From: JBLMXQ01 sp050257855
Lineage (GTDB): Bacteria > Acidobacteriota > Vicinamibacteria > Vicinamibacterales > CAVVIG01
Direction of reading: 5' to 3'
DNA length: 64,000 nucleotides
Assembly: GCA_050257855.1 (NCBI GenBank)
Contig: JBLMXQ010000096.1
Location: 1 to 64,000 of the forward strand
Positions 20,803 through 29,382 of the stretch are shown here, piece by piece (position 1 is the first letter of the stretch; the number at the start of each line of letters is the position of its first letter). Below the pieces are notes generated by a model that saw only the letters and a list, made by a program, of their open reading frames with translations, did no database searches and was not told the origin of the DNA. A program made the translations under genes and the position numbers.

Positions 20803-23319
20803 TTACTCGTATCTCAGGGCCTGCATCGGTTCCACTTGCGACGCCCGTCGCGCGGGGATGAGGCCTGCGCCAACCGCCACGACAGCCAGCGACGCGGCCG
20901 CCCCGGCCAGCACCAGCGGGTCCCACCCGTTCAACTGATACAGCAGCGACTGGGCGAGCCGCCCCAGCCAGAGGGCGGCGACCAGTCCGATGACGCCGCC
21001 GACGACCGTCATGCGCCCGACCTGTGCGAGCACCATTCCGAGGACGCGGCCGGGCGCCGCGCCGAGCGCCATGCGCAGGCCGATCTCGCGCGTGCGCTGC
21101 GCCACGGTGTAGGCGAGCACGCCGTAGAGGCCGACGGCGGCGAGCAGCGTCGCGAGGCCGGCGAACGCCGCCGCCAGCACGCTGATGAAGCGGTCGATGA
21201 ACACGTTCTCCCGGACCTGCTCCGGCATCGTCCGCAGGTTCTCGACCGGCAGGTTCGGGTCGAGCCGCGCCACCACCTTGGGGATCGTGGCGATGACGTC
21301 CTCGGGCGCGAGCGCCGTCCGGACGAAGAAGCTGATCGCGCCCAGGTCGGGATCCTGCCGGTACGGACGGAAGAACAGCGGCGGCGCCGGCTCCTTCACG
21401 TTGCTGTACTTCGCGTTCCGGACCAGGCCGACGATTTCCGTGTCGAGCGGGCTGGCGCTGCCCTTGCCCGAGCCGATCCGCTTGCCGACGGCGTCGCGGC
21501 CGAGGTTGAACTTCTTCGCGAACGCCTCGTTGACGATGGCCACCATCGGCGCGCCGTCGGCGTCGGCGCGCGTGAACTCGCGTCCGCTGATGAGCGGGAT
21601 GCCGAGCGTGCGGAAGTATCCCGGGCCGACTTCGTTGTAGCGCGAGTTGGTGTTCGTGTCGGGCCCCGCCTTGAATCCCTCCACCACGACGTCGCTGCCC
21701 CAGTTGTCGCCCCCGAGCAGCGGAACGAGCGACGAGGAGACGCCGTTGACGCCCGGCTGCGCGGCGAGCTCGTCCTCGAGCCGCTCGAACAGCGCGCGGG
21801 TCTTCTGCACCGTGTAGCCGCTCAGCGCCGGCGAGAGGCCGAACGTGATCACATGATCCACGTTCAGACCCAGATCTGTCCGGCTGACGTTCACGAGACT
21901 CCGCGTGAACAGGCCGGCGGCCACGAGCAGCGCCATCGACAGCGCGATCTGCGCCGTGGCGAGCGACGTGCGGAAGCGGGCCGCGGCGCGCGCGCCCGAG
22001 GGCTGCCCGGCCTGGCCTTTCAGCGTCGACACCAGATCGGGCCTCGTGCTGTGCAGGGCGGGGAAGAGCCCGAAGAGGAGGCCGGTCCCGATGGTCAGCG
22101 CCGCCGCGAACGCGAGGGCTGTTCCGTCGAGGTGGGGCTGCAGGTTCGCGGCGAGCTCCGGCGGGAGCATCGAGGCGATGAGATCGAGCGTCCAGCGCGC
22201 GACGACAAGCCCCGCGACACCGCCGAAGACAGCGAGGAGGCACGATTCGAGCAGCAGCTGTCTGACCAGCTGCCATCGGCCGGCGCCAATCGACAGCCGC
22301 ACGGCCATTTCGCCGGCGCGCGCCGCCGATCGCGCGAGCAGGAGGTTGGCGATGTTCGCGCAGGCAATCATCAGGACGAACGCCGTCACGGCGAGCAGCA
22401 GCGTGAGCGGCGCCCGGGCATCACGGTCCATCGAGCTCTGCCCGCGGCCGCCGGGCGTCAGCACGATCGGCTTCGTCCGGAACCGCGCCATCGTCTGGTC
22501 GCTCAGGCCTTTCTGCAGCGGCGCTTCGACGTCGTTCACGATGGCGTGATACTGCGTGTTGAGCTGCGCGCGCGCCTGATCGAGCGACACGTCGGGGCGG
22601 AGCCGCGCGAACAGATAGATCCAGTAGTTCCGGCGATCGTCGAACCGCTTGAGGGTGTCGGCGGTCTGGTTCGGGAACTGTAATCCCGCCATCGTCATCG
22701 GCACGTACACCTGCGGCCTGGAGCCGAGCGTCGTGCCGTCGAATCCCCGCGGCGCCACGCCCACGATCGTCATCGGTGCGCCGTTGACGACAATCGCCTG
22801 GTTCAGGACGTGCGGGTCCCGCGCGAACTGCTGCTCCCAGTACCCGTACCCGAGCACGACGACGTGGGCTTCGCCAATCGTGCGGTCGTCGTCTGGTCCG
22901 AGCAGCCGGCCGAGCGCCGGGCGCAGGCCGAGCACGGGAAAGTAGCTGCCGGACACGAACAGGCCCTGGCCGCTGAGCGTCTGACCGCGGGCCGCCAGGT
23001 TCGCGCCGAAGAGACGATGGGCGGCCAGACCCGTGAAGACCTTCTGCGCCTTCGCCAGATCCCGGTACATCGGATAGCTGAACACGACGTCGCAGTCGCC
23101 CGCCTGGTTGCACGACTGCGAACCCGGCTTCGGCCCGGGCGCGGCCAGGTTGACGAGCAGGCCCGGCTGTCTGGCCGGCAGCGACTTGAGCAGCAGCTGG
23201 TTGAACATCGAGAAAATCGCCGCGTTGGCGCCTATCCCGAGCGCCAGCGAAATGATGGCGACCGCCGTCACGAACGGCGTCTTGAAGAGCATCCGGAGGG
23301 CGAATTTGAGGTCGAGCAT
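20803..23319 (-). CDS. ADOP-family MacB/FtsX-like permease, short form
   Basis: 838 residues. An N-terminal helix (FVTAVAIISLALGIGANAAIF) leads into a large periplasmic MacB-type domain, then FtsX-like permease units around 285-420 (MIACANIANLLLARS) and near the C-terminus (GLRMALGAAPGRVLGMVLAQ). Two FtsX halves in one chain without an ATPase is the ADOP pattern. It lacks the N-terminal prefix domain found in the second copy at 48561-51218, and has no PadR gene next to it. Its start codon faces the P450 gene. Substrate unknown; a role in efflux or cell-envelope lipid/peptide handling is inferred. Confidence 0.9.
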   Translation of the reverse strand: MLDLKFALRMLFKTPFVTAVAIISLALGIGANAAIFSMFNQLLLKSLPARQPGLLVNLAAPGPKPGSQSCNQAGDCDVVFSYPMYRDLAKAQKVFTGLAAHRLFGANLAARGQTLSGQGLFVSGSYFPVLGLRPALGRLLGPDDDRTIGEAHVVVLGYGYWEQQFARDPHVLNQAIVVNGAPMTIVGVAPRGFDGTTLGSRPQVYVPMTMAGLQFPNQTADTLKRFDDRRNYWIYLFARLRPDVSLDQARAQLNTQYHAIVNDVEAPLQKGLSDQTMARFRTKPIVLTPGGRGQSSMDRDARAPLTLLLAVTAFVLMIACANIANLLLARSAARAGEMAVRLSIGAGRWQLVRQLLLESCLLAVFGGVAGLVVARWTLDLIASMLPPELAANLQPHLDGTALAFAAALTIGTGLLFGLFPALHSTRPDLVSTLKGQAGQPSGARAAARFRTSLATAQIALSMALLVAAGLFTRSLVNVSRTDLGLNVDHVITFGLSPALSGYTVQKTRALFERLEDELAAQPGVNGVSSSLVPLLGGDNWGSDVVVEGFKAGPDTNTNSRYNEVGPGYFRTLGIPLISGREFTRADADGAPMVAIVNEAFAKKFNLGRDAVGKRIGSGKGSASPLDTEIVGLVRNAKYSNVKEPAPPLFFRPYRQDPDLGAISFFVRTALAPEDVIATIPKVVARLDPNLPVENLRTMPEQVRENVFIDRFISVLAAAFAGLATLLAAVGLYGVLAYTVAQRTREIGLRMALGAAPGRVLGMVLAQVGRMTVVGGVIGLVAALWLGRLAQSLLYQLNGWDPLVLAGAAASLAVVAVGAGLIPARRASQVEPMQALRYE

Positions 23320-23365
23320 GCAGCTTTATAGACGTATCCGGGCGGCCGATGGTTTACTGAATCCG

Positions 23366-24700
23366 ATGGCGGCCCCCTTTCCACCCGGTCCGGCGCGTCC
23401 GATCTTCGGGAGCCTCATCGCGCCCGGCCGCGATCCGCTCCAGCTCTTCACCGGGCTCGCGCGTACCCACGGGGATCTCGTGCACTTCCGGATGACAGGC
23501 GAGCACGTGTTCCTGGTCAGCCGTCCCGACATCATCCGGGACGTGCTCGTGACGAGCAGCCGCAACTTCACCAAGAGCCGCGGGCTCGAGCGCGCGAAGA
23601 ACCTCCTCGGCGAAGGCCTGCTGACGAGCGAGGGTGCGTCGCATCTCCGCAGCCGGCGGCTGCTTCAACCGGCGTTCCATCGCGAACGAATCGCGGCGTA
23701 CGCCACCGTGATGGCCGAGTACGCGGAGCGCGAAGCGTCGCGCTGGACGGCCGGCGCACCCTTCGATGCCGCGCAGGCGATGTCGCGTCTCACGCTCGCC
23801 ATCGTCGGCAGGACATTGTTCGACGCCGACGTGGAGGCGAGCGCCGACGAAGTCGGCGACGCGCTGACGCGTGTGCTCAACACGTTCTGGGTGACGCTGC
23901 TGCCGTTTTCCGGACTCATCGAGCGGCTGCCGGTTCCGACGTTCCGGCGCGGCCGCGCCGCCCGCGCCAGGCTCGACGCCATCATCTACCGGCTCATCGC
24001 CCACCGCCGTGCCAGCGGCCGCGATCACGGAGACCTGCTGTCGATGCTGCTGCAGGCACAGGACGAGGAGAGTGGCGGGGGCGGGTTCACGGATCGGCAG
24101 GTCAGAGACGAGGCAATGACGCTCCTGCTGGCCGGACACGAGACAACCGCCAACGCGCTGACCTGGACGTGGTATCTGCTTGGTCAGGCGCCCGAAGTCG
24201 AACGGAAGCTGCACGAGGAGATTGACAGCGTTCTCGGAGGACGGTTGCCGCAGGCCGCCGACGTCGCCCGCCTGCCGTTCGTCGAGCGCGTCGTTACCGA
24301 GGCGATGCGGCTGTACCCGCCGGCGTGGATGATCGGACGCCGTGCGATTGCCGAGCAGCCGCTCGACGGGTACGTCGCGCCGCCGCGCTCGATCGTCTTC
24401 ATGAGCCAGTGGGTCGTGCACCGCGATCGGCGCTGGTTCGAGGAGCCGGAGCGCTTCGCGCCCGATCGCTGGACGCCGGCGTTCAGGACGTCGCTGCCGA
24501 AGTTTGCCTATTTTCCGTTCGGCGGCGGGCCGCGCCAGTGCATCGGCGAGCCGTTCGCGTGGATGGAGCTCGTGCTGCTCGTCTCGACCATCGCCCGGCG
24601 CTGGCGGCTGCGGCCCGTTCCCGGGCATCCCGTCGTGCCTCAGCCGCTGGTGACGCTCCGCGCGAAGCACGGCCTCCAGGTCACGGCTGAGAGACGATGA
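23366..24700 (+). CDS. Cytochrome P450
   Basis: 444 residues from the ATG at 23366. All P450 marks are there: FPPGPARPIFGSL proline-rich opening, AGHETT (256-261, I-helix oxygen-binding), EAMR (312-315, ExxR) and FGGGPRQCIG with the heme-thiolate C392. The sequence resembles the CYP102/CYP4-type bacterial P450s acting on fatty acids or terpenes. An upstream ATG at 23318 shares its bases with the ADOP start codon and would add 16 residues. No ferredoxin or reductase is adjacent. Confidence 0.95.
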   Translation: MAAPFPPGPARPIFGSLIAPGRDPLQLFTGLARTHGDLVHFRMTGEHVFLVSRPDIIRDVLVTSSRNFTKSRGLERAKNLLGEGLLTSEGASHLRSRRLLQPAFHRERIAAYATVMAEYAEREASRWTAGAPFDAAQAMSRLTLAIVGRTLFDADVEASADEVGDALTRVLNTFWVTLLPFSGLIERLPVPTFRRGRAARARLDAIIYRLIAHRRASGRDHGDLLSMLLQAQDEESGGGGFTDRQVRDEAMTLLLAGHETTANALTWTWYLLGQAPEVERKLHEEIDSVLGGRLPQAADVARLPFVERVVTEAMRLYPPAWMIGRRAIAEQPLDGYVAPPRSIVFMSQWVVHRDRRWFEEPERFAPDRWTPAFRTSLPKFAYFPFGGGPRQCIGEPFAWMELVLLVSTIARRWRLRPVPGHPVVPQPLVTLRAKHGLQVTAERR

Positions 24701-24707
24701 AGCTTGC

Positions 24708-25175
24708 CTACAGGTCCTTGACCGCCTCCAGCACCGCGTCGGCATGGCCGTCGACGCTGACCTTGTCCCAGCGCTTCGCGACCTTACCGTCCGGACCGAT
24801 CAGGTACGTCGTGCGCACGATTCCCATGTAGCTGCGGCCGTAACGGCTCTTCTTCTGCCAGACGCCGTACTTGTCCGAGACCTCGTGATTGGCGTCAGCG
24901 AGCAGGGGAAACGTCAGGCCGTGCTTGCCGGCGAACTTGGCCTTGCTCTTCTCGTCGAGAATGCTGACGCCGAGCAGGGCGACCTTCTCGCTCTTGAGCC
25001 TGAGCAGATGGCCCTGGAAGTCGCACGCTTCCTTCGTGCAGCCGGGCGTGTCGTCCTTGGGATAGAAGTAGAGCACGACCGGTTTGCCCGCGTAGTCCGA
25101 CAGCTTGTGCGTCCCGCCGTCCTGATCCTTCAACGTGAATGCCGGGGCCTTCCGGCCGGGATCGATGAGCGCCAT
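24708..25175 (-). CDS. bcp: Thioredoxin-dependent thiol peroxidase (Bcp/PrxQ)
   Basis: 155 residues. APAFTLKDQDGGTHKLSDYAG, then LYFYPKDDTPGCTKEACDF, which holds the peroxidatic C46 and the resolving C51 five residues later, the usual atypical 2-Cys layout of PrxQ/Bcp. VRTTYLIGPDGKVAKRW closes the domain. It reduces hydroperoxides in the cytoplasm using thioredoxin. The ATG at 25175 fits the family N-terminus; an in-frame extension upstream is Arg-rich and unlikely. It converges on the P450 gene with a 7-bp gap. Confidence 0.95.
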   Translation of the reverse strand: MALIDPGRKAPAFTLKDQDGGTHKLSDYAGKPVVLYFYPKDDTPGCTKEACDFQGHLLRLKSEKVALLGVSILDEKSKAKFAGKHGLTFPLLADANHEVSDKYGVWQKKSRYGRSYMGIVRTTYLIGPDGKVAKRWDKVSVDGHADAVLEAVKDL

Positions 25176-25272
25176 GCCATATCTCCATCGAGGGCGCCGC
25201 CTGCGGGCGTCGCCGCCACCGCACAAGCATACCCGCTTCGTGTATCCTTCGGGGATTCAGGAGGAGTCATTC

Positions 25273-27981
25273 ATGTCTGTTCGGCAACGGCTCGCGACGC
25301 GAACGATGCTCGCCGCCGGACTCGCGGCGCTGGGATTCGGGCTGCTGCCTCGCGCGGCGGCCCAGGCGCCGCCGGCAGATCTCTTCGGTGATCTGCACTG
25401 GCGGATGACCGGCCCGTTCCGCGCGGGACGCGTCAACGGCGTCAGCGGCGTGCCGGGGCGTCCGGAGACCTTCTACTTCGGCTCGGTCGGCGGCGGCCTC
25501 TGGAAGACGATCAACGCGGGCCGCACGTGGACGCCCGTGTTCGACTCGGAGCCGGTCGCGTCGATCGGCGCCGTCGGAGTGGCGCCATCGAGCCCCGACA
25601 CCGTCTATGTCGGGACCGGCGAATCCGACATGCGCTCGCAGATCTCCTACGGCGACGGCATGTACAAGACGACCGACGGCGGCCGGACCTGGTCGCACAT
25701 CGGTCTCGAGGCGACGCGCCAGATCGGCCGCGTGCTGGTGGACCCGAAGAACGCCGATCGCGTGTTCGTCGCGGCGCTCGGCCACGTGTACGGCGGGAAT
25801 CCCGACCGCGGCGTCTACCGGACGACCGACGGCGGCGCCACCTGGAAGAAGGTGCTCTTCAGGAACGACAACGTCGGTGCGATCGATCTCCAGTTCGATC
25901 CGACCGACTCGAACACGGTGTACGCGACGCTCTGGAACACGCGGCGCCCGCCATGGAGCATCTATCCGCCCTCGTACGGCCCCGGCGGCGGCGTGTTCAA
26001 GTCGACCGACGGGGGCGACACCTGGCAGCCGCTCACCAGCGGTCTGCCGACCGAGGGGCTCGGCCGCATCGGGATTGCCGTCGCGCCGACCGACCGCACG
26101 CGCGTGTACGCGATCGTCGACGCGAAGGACGGCGGCCTCTATCGGTCCGACGACGCCGGCGGAAGCTGGCGCAGGATGTCGGGCGACCAGCGCATCTGGG
26201 GCCGCGGCTGGTACTTCTGCCGCGTGGCGGTCGACCCGAAGAATCCGGATACGCTCTACGTCTCGAATACGTCGGTGTACCGGTCGAATGACGGCGGCCG
26301 GACCTGGACGGCGATCAAGGGCGCCCCGGGCGGAGACGACTACCATCAGCTCTGGATCTATCCGGGCGATCCCGATCGCATGATCCTCGCAAGCGATCAG
26401 GGCGCGATCGTGACCGTCGACGGCGCACGCACCTGGAGCTCCTGGTACAACCAGCCGACCGCGCAGATGTATCACGTTGCGGCGGACTACCGGTTCCCGT
26501 ACTGGGCGACCGGCGCGCAGCAGGACAGCGGCGCCATCGGCACGCCGATGCGGAGCCAGCTCGCCGAGATCTCGATGCACGACTGGCGGCCGCTGTGCGC
26601 CGGCGGCGAAAGCGGCTACACGGCGCCCGACCCGCTCCATCCGGACATCCTGTTCGGCGGCACGGTCGAGCGCTGCCACGTCGTCACCGGCGACCGCGCC
26701 AACGTCACGCCCGAAAAGGACCTGCCGACGCCGCCGCGCCACACCTGGACGCTGCCGCTCGTCTTCTCCGCCGCCGATCCGCATGCGCTGTACTTCAGCG
26801 ATCAGTACGTCTTCAAGACCGTGGACGATGGCGCGCATTGGACGCGTATCAGCGACGACCTCACGCGCGAGGACCCGGGTGTCCCGCCGAATCTCGACGA
26901 AGCGACCGCCGCCGACGCGCCTCAGGGCAAGCGGCGCGGCGTCGTCTACACGATCGCGCCCTCATCGCTGCAGGCACCGCTCATCTGGGTCGGCACCGAC
27001 GACGGCTACATCCATGTGACGCACGACGACGGCAAGACGTGGACCAACGTGACGCCGCCCGCCCTGACGCCGTGGAGCAAGGTCGTGATGATGGACGCGT
27101 CGCATTTCGACGCGAACGAGGCGTACGCGGCCGTCGATCGGCACCGCCTGGACGACGACGCGCCGTACATCTACCGCACGCGCGACGGCGGCAGGAGCTG
27201 GCAGCGGATCACGAAAGGGCTGCCGCCGGACGTCTACATGCAGACGGTCAAGGAGGATCCGGTACGACGCGGGCTGCTGTTCGCCGGCACGGAACTCGGC
27301 GTCTACGTGTCGTTCGATGACGGCGACAACTGGCAGACGCTGCAGCTCAACCTTCCGCCCGTGTCGGTCCGCGACATCGCGATCCACGATGGCGACGTCA
27401 TCCTCGCGACGCACGGCCGCGGATTCTGGGTGCTCGACGATGCCAGCCCGCTGCGGCAGATGTCGCCCGACACCGCGCGCGCCGCGGTCCACCTGTTCCG
27501 TCCCGCGGACGCCATCGAGACGCCGCCGCCGAGCGAGGACGGCACACCGCTGCCGAGGGACGAGGCGTTCGCGGAGAACCGGCCGTACGGCGCCTTCATC
27601 GATTACTCGTTGAGCGCCGCGGCGACGAGCCCGCTGACCATTGAGATTGATGACGCCCAGGGAAAGATGGTCCGGCACTGGTCCAGCGGCGACCAGGTCG
27701 TGCCGGTGAACCCGGACGCGCTGAACATCCCCGCCTTCTGGGTGAAACCGGTGCAGCCGCCGTCGGCCGCGGCCGGCCTGCACCGGTGGGTGTGGGATCT
27801 CCGACACGAAGCGCCGCCGGGCGGGCGCGGCCGGGGAGGCGCGGGCGGCTTCGGCCGGGCCGGCGGACCGCTCGTCGCCCCGGGCGCGTACACGGTCAGG
27901 CTGACGGCCAACGGCCAGACGCAGACTGCGCCGCTCACGGTCCGTCCGGATCCGCGCGCGGCTTCGCCAGGCTCCAGGTAG
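25273..27981 (+). CDS. Exported BNR/Asp-box beta-propeller protein (sortilin/VPS10-like)
   Basis: 902 residues with a signal peptide (about 1-31, ending AAAQA). About ten Asp-box repeats follow, for example TINAGRTW, TTDGGRTW, TTDGGATW, STDGGDTW, SNDGGRTW, DDGKTW, RDGGRSW and SFDDGDNW, which make a large VPS10/sialidase-type double propeller. The C-terminal 130 residues hold an FlgD-like Ig segment. Many such proteins are encoded in Acidobacteria as presumed glycan-binding or glycosidase-like exoproteins, without proof. GGAGGAG sets the start. The TAG stop is part of a REP-like palindromic element. Confidence 0.9.
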   Translation: MSVRQRLATRTMLAAGLAALGFGLLPRAAAQAPPADLFGDLHWRMTGPFRAGRVNGVSGVPGRPETFYFGSVGGGLWKTINAGRTWTPVFDSEPVASIGAVGVAPSSPDTVYVGTGESDMRSQISYGDGMYKTTDGGRTWSHIGLEATRQIGRVLVDPKNADRVFVAALGHVYGGNPDRGVYRTTDGGATWKKVLFRNDNVGAIDLQFDPTDSNTVYATLWNTRRPPWSIYPPSYGPGGGVFKSTDGGDTWQPLTSGLPTEGLGRIGIAVAPTDRTRVYAIVDAKDGGLYRSDDAGGSWRRMSGDQRIWGRGWYFCRVAVDPKNPDTLYVSNTSVYRSNDGGRTWTAIKGAPGGDDYHQLWIYPGDPDRMILASDQGAIVTVDGARTWSSWYNQPTAQMYHVAADYRFPYWATGAQQDSGAIGTPMRSQLAEISMHDWRPLCAGGESGYTAPDPLHPDILFGGTVERCHVVTGDRANVTPEKDLPTPPRHTWTLPLVFSAADPHALYFSDQYVFKTVDDGAHWTRISDDLTREDPGVPPNLDEATAADAPQGKRRGVVYTIAPSSLQAPLIWVGTDDGYIHVTHDDGKTWTNVTPPALTPWSKVVMMDASHFDANEAYAAVDRHRLDDDAPYIYRTRDGGRSWQRITKGLPPDVYMQTVKEDPVRRGLLFAGTELGVYVSFDDGDNWQTLQLNLPPVSVRDIAIHDGDVILATHGRGFWVLDDASPLRQMSPDTARAAVHLFRPADAIETPPPSEDGTPLPRDEAFAENRPYGAFIDYSLSAAATSPLTIEIDDAQGKMVRHWSSGDQVVPVNPDALNIPAFWVKPVQPPSAAAGLHRWVWDLRHEAPPGGRGRGGAGGFGRAGGPLVAPGAYTVRLTANGQTQTAPLTVRPDPRAASPGSR

Positions 27982-28041
27982 GGGACGGTCTTCAGACCGT
28001 CCCACCCCCGGGTAGGGGACGGGTCTTCAGACCGTCCCACC
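27977..28041. repeat. Two tandem copies of the REP-like palindrome
   Basis: Copies at 27982-28003 (arms GGGACGGTC and GACCGTCCC around TTCA) and 28016-28038 (same, with one extra G in the left arm). Base changes in one arm are matched in the other (C/G to T/A pair relative to the 9623 copy), so the stem is kept. The TAG in the leading GGTAG is the stop codon of the BNR gene. Confidence 0.9.
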
Positions 28042-28054
28042 CCGGAGCCATAAT
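28026..28054 (+). promoter_or_regulatory. Putative promoter of the M20 peptidase gene
   Basis: TTCAGA (28026-28031), a 17-bp spacer and CATAAT (28049-28054). The -35-like hexamer is the loop and first right-arm base of the second palindromic repeat. The -10 ends 6 nt before the ATG, so transcription would start at or very near the start codon. Confidence 0.45.
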
Positions 28055-28060
28055 GACCGC

Positions 28061-29368
28061 ATGATTCCGTCCTCAATCGCGCTCCTCCTGATCACCGGAC
28101 TGCTCGCCGGCGCTCCCGCCGGCGAGCGCGCCATCTCTGCCGCCGTCGACGCTCACAACGCCGAAGCGCTCGCCCTGCTCGAGCGCGCGGTCGACGTCAA
28201 CAGCGGCACGCTCAATCTCGACGGCGTCCGCGACGTCGGCCGGATCTTCCGCGCCGAGTTCGACCGCCTCGGATTCAAGACCGAATGGGTGGACGGCGCC
28301 GCCTGGCATCGTGCCGGTCATCTCGTCGCCACGCATCCCGGGCCCGGGCCGAAGCTGCTCCTCATCGGGCATCTCGACACGGTGTTCGAGAAGGACAGCC
28401 CTTTCCAGACCTTTCGACGATCGGGGCCGCACATGGCCAGCGGTCCCGGCGTCATCGACATGAAAGGCGGCGACGTCGTCATCGTGTATGCGTTGCGGGC
28501 GCTCGCCGACGCGGGCGCGCTGAAGGCCATGAACGTCACGGTCGTGATGACCGGCGACGAAGAGGACGCCGGCACGCCCCTGACCGCCGCGCGGGCGGCG
28601 CTGGTCGAGGCTGCGAAGGGTGCGGCGGCGGCGATTGGATTCGAGGACGGTCCCGGCGATCCGCGGTACGCCGTCACGGCGCGTCGCGGCGATTCGGGAT
28701 GGAAGCTGACGGTCATCGGCACGCCCGCGCACTCATCGCAGATCTTCCGCGACGACATCGGTCCGGGCGCCGTTTTCGAGGCGGCGCACATCCTCGATAC
28801 GTTCCGGCAGAAGCTCGCCGGCGAGGCGCACCTGACCTTCAACCCGGGCGTCATCCTCGGCGGGACGGCGGTCGATTACGACGACGTCCAGATGCGCGGC
28901 ACGGCATCCGGCAAGACGAACATCGTCGCGGCGCACGCCGTGGTGCAGGGAGACCTCCGAACCCTCTCGAAGGAACAGCTCGATCGCACGCGGCAGACGA
29001 TGCGGGCCGTCGTCGGGGCGACGCTGCCTCACACGCAGGCGGCCATTTCGTTCGACGAGGGCTACCCGCCCCTCGCGCCGACCGAAGGCAACGCGCGGCT
29101 GCTGGCGATCTACGATCGCGCGAGCCGGGATCTCGGCTTCGGCCCGGTCGCCGCGGCCGACCCCGACAAGGCCGGCGCGGCCGATGTGTCGTTCGTGGCC
29201 GGCGAGGTCCCGATGATCATCGACGGCGTCGGCCTCATGGGACACGACGATCACACGCCTGGCGAAACCGCCGATCTCTCGACGCTGCCGTCGCAGACCA
29301 AGCGCGCCGCGCTGCTCCTGTACCGGCTGTCGACGGGCGGCGCCGCCCACGGCGGGCAGCGGCCATAG
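28061..29368 (+). CDS. M20 family metallopeptidase (glutamate carboxypeptidase-like)
   Basis: 435 residues with a signal peptide (SSIALLLITGLLAGAPAGE). IGHLDTVFE gives H104 and D106, MKGGDVV the bridging D133, GDEEDAGTPL the catalytic E167 and ligand E168, and VIGTPAHSSQIF the dimer-domain His; the C-terminal GHDDHTPGE holds the last His ligand. The layout equals CPDG2/ArgE-like M20 enzymes, so a periplasmic carboxypeptidase or aminoacylase is expected. No Shine-Dalgarno at proper distance; a leaderless mRNA is likely. Confidence 0.93.
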   Translation: MIPSSIALLLITGLLAGAPAGERAISAAVDAHNAEALALLERAVDVNSGTLNLDGVRDVGRIFRAEFDRLGFKTEWVDGAAWHRAGHLVATHPGPGPKLLLIGHLDTVFEKDSPFQTFRRSGPHMASGPGVIDMKGGDVVIVYALRALADAGALKAMNVTVVMTGDEEDAGTPLTAARAALVEAAKGAAAAIGFEDGPGDPRYAVTARRGDSGWKLTVIGTPAHSSQIFRDDIGPGAVFEAAHILDTFRQKLAGEAHLTFNPGVILGGTAVDYDDVQMRGTASGKTNIVAAHAVVQGDLRTLSKEQLDRTRQTMRAVVGATLPHTQAAISFDEGYPPLAPTEGNARLLAIYDRASRDLGFGPVAAADPDKAGAADVSFVAGEVPMIIDGVGLMGHDDHTPGETADLSTLPSQTKRAALLLYRLSTGGAAHGGQRP

Positions 29369-29382
29369 AGCCTGGGAGCCAC

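Noticed and set aside
20618..22276. A 552-codon frame on the minus strand inside the first ADOP gene
   Set aside because: It lies in another frame of the same strand as the ADOP permease and reads as Arg-rich low-complexity sequence.
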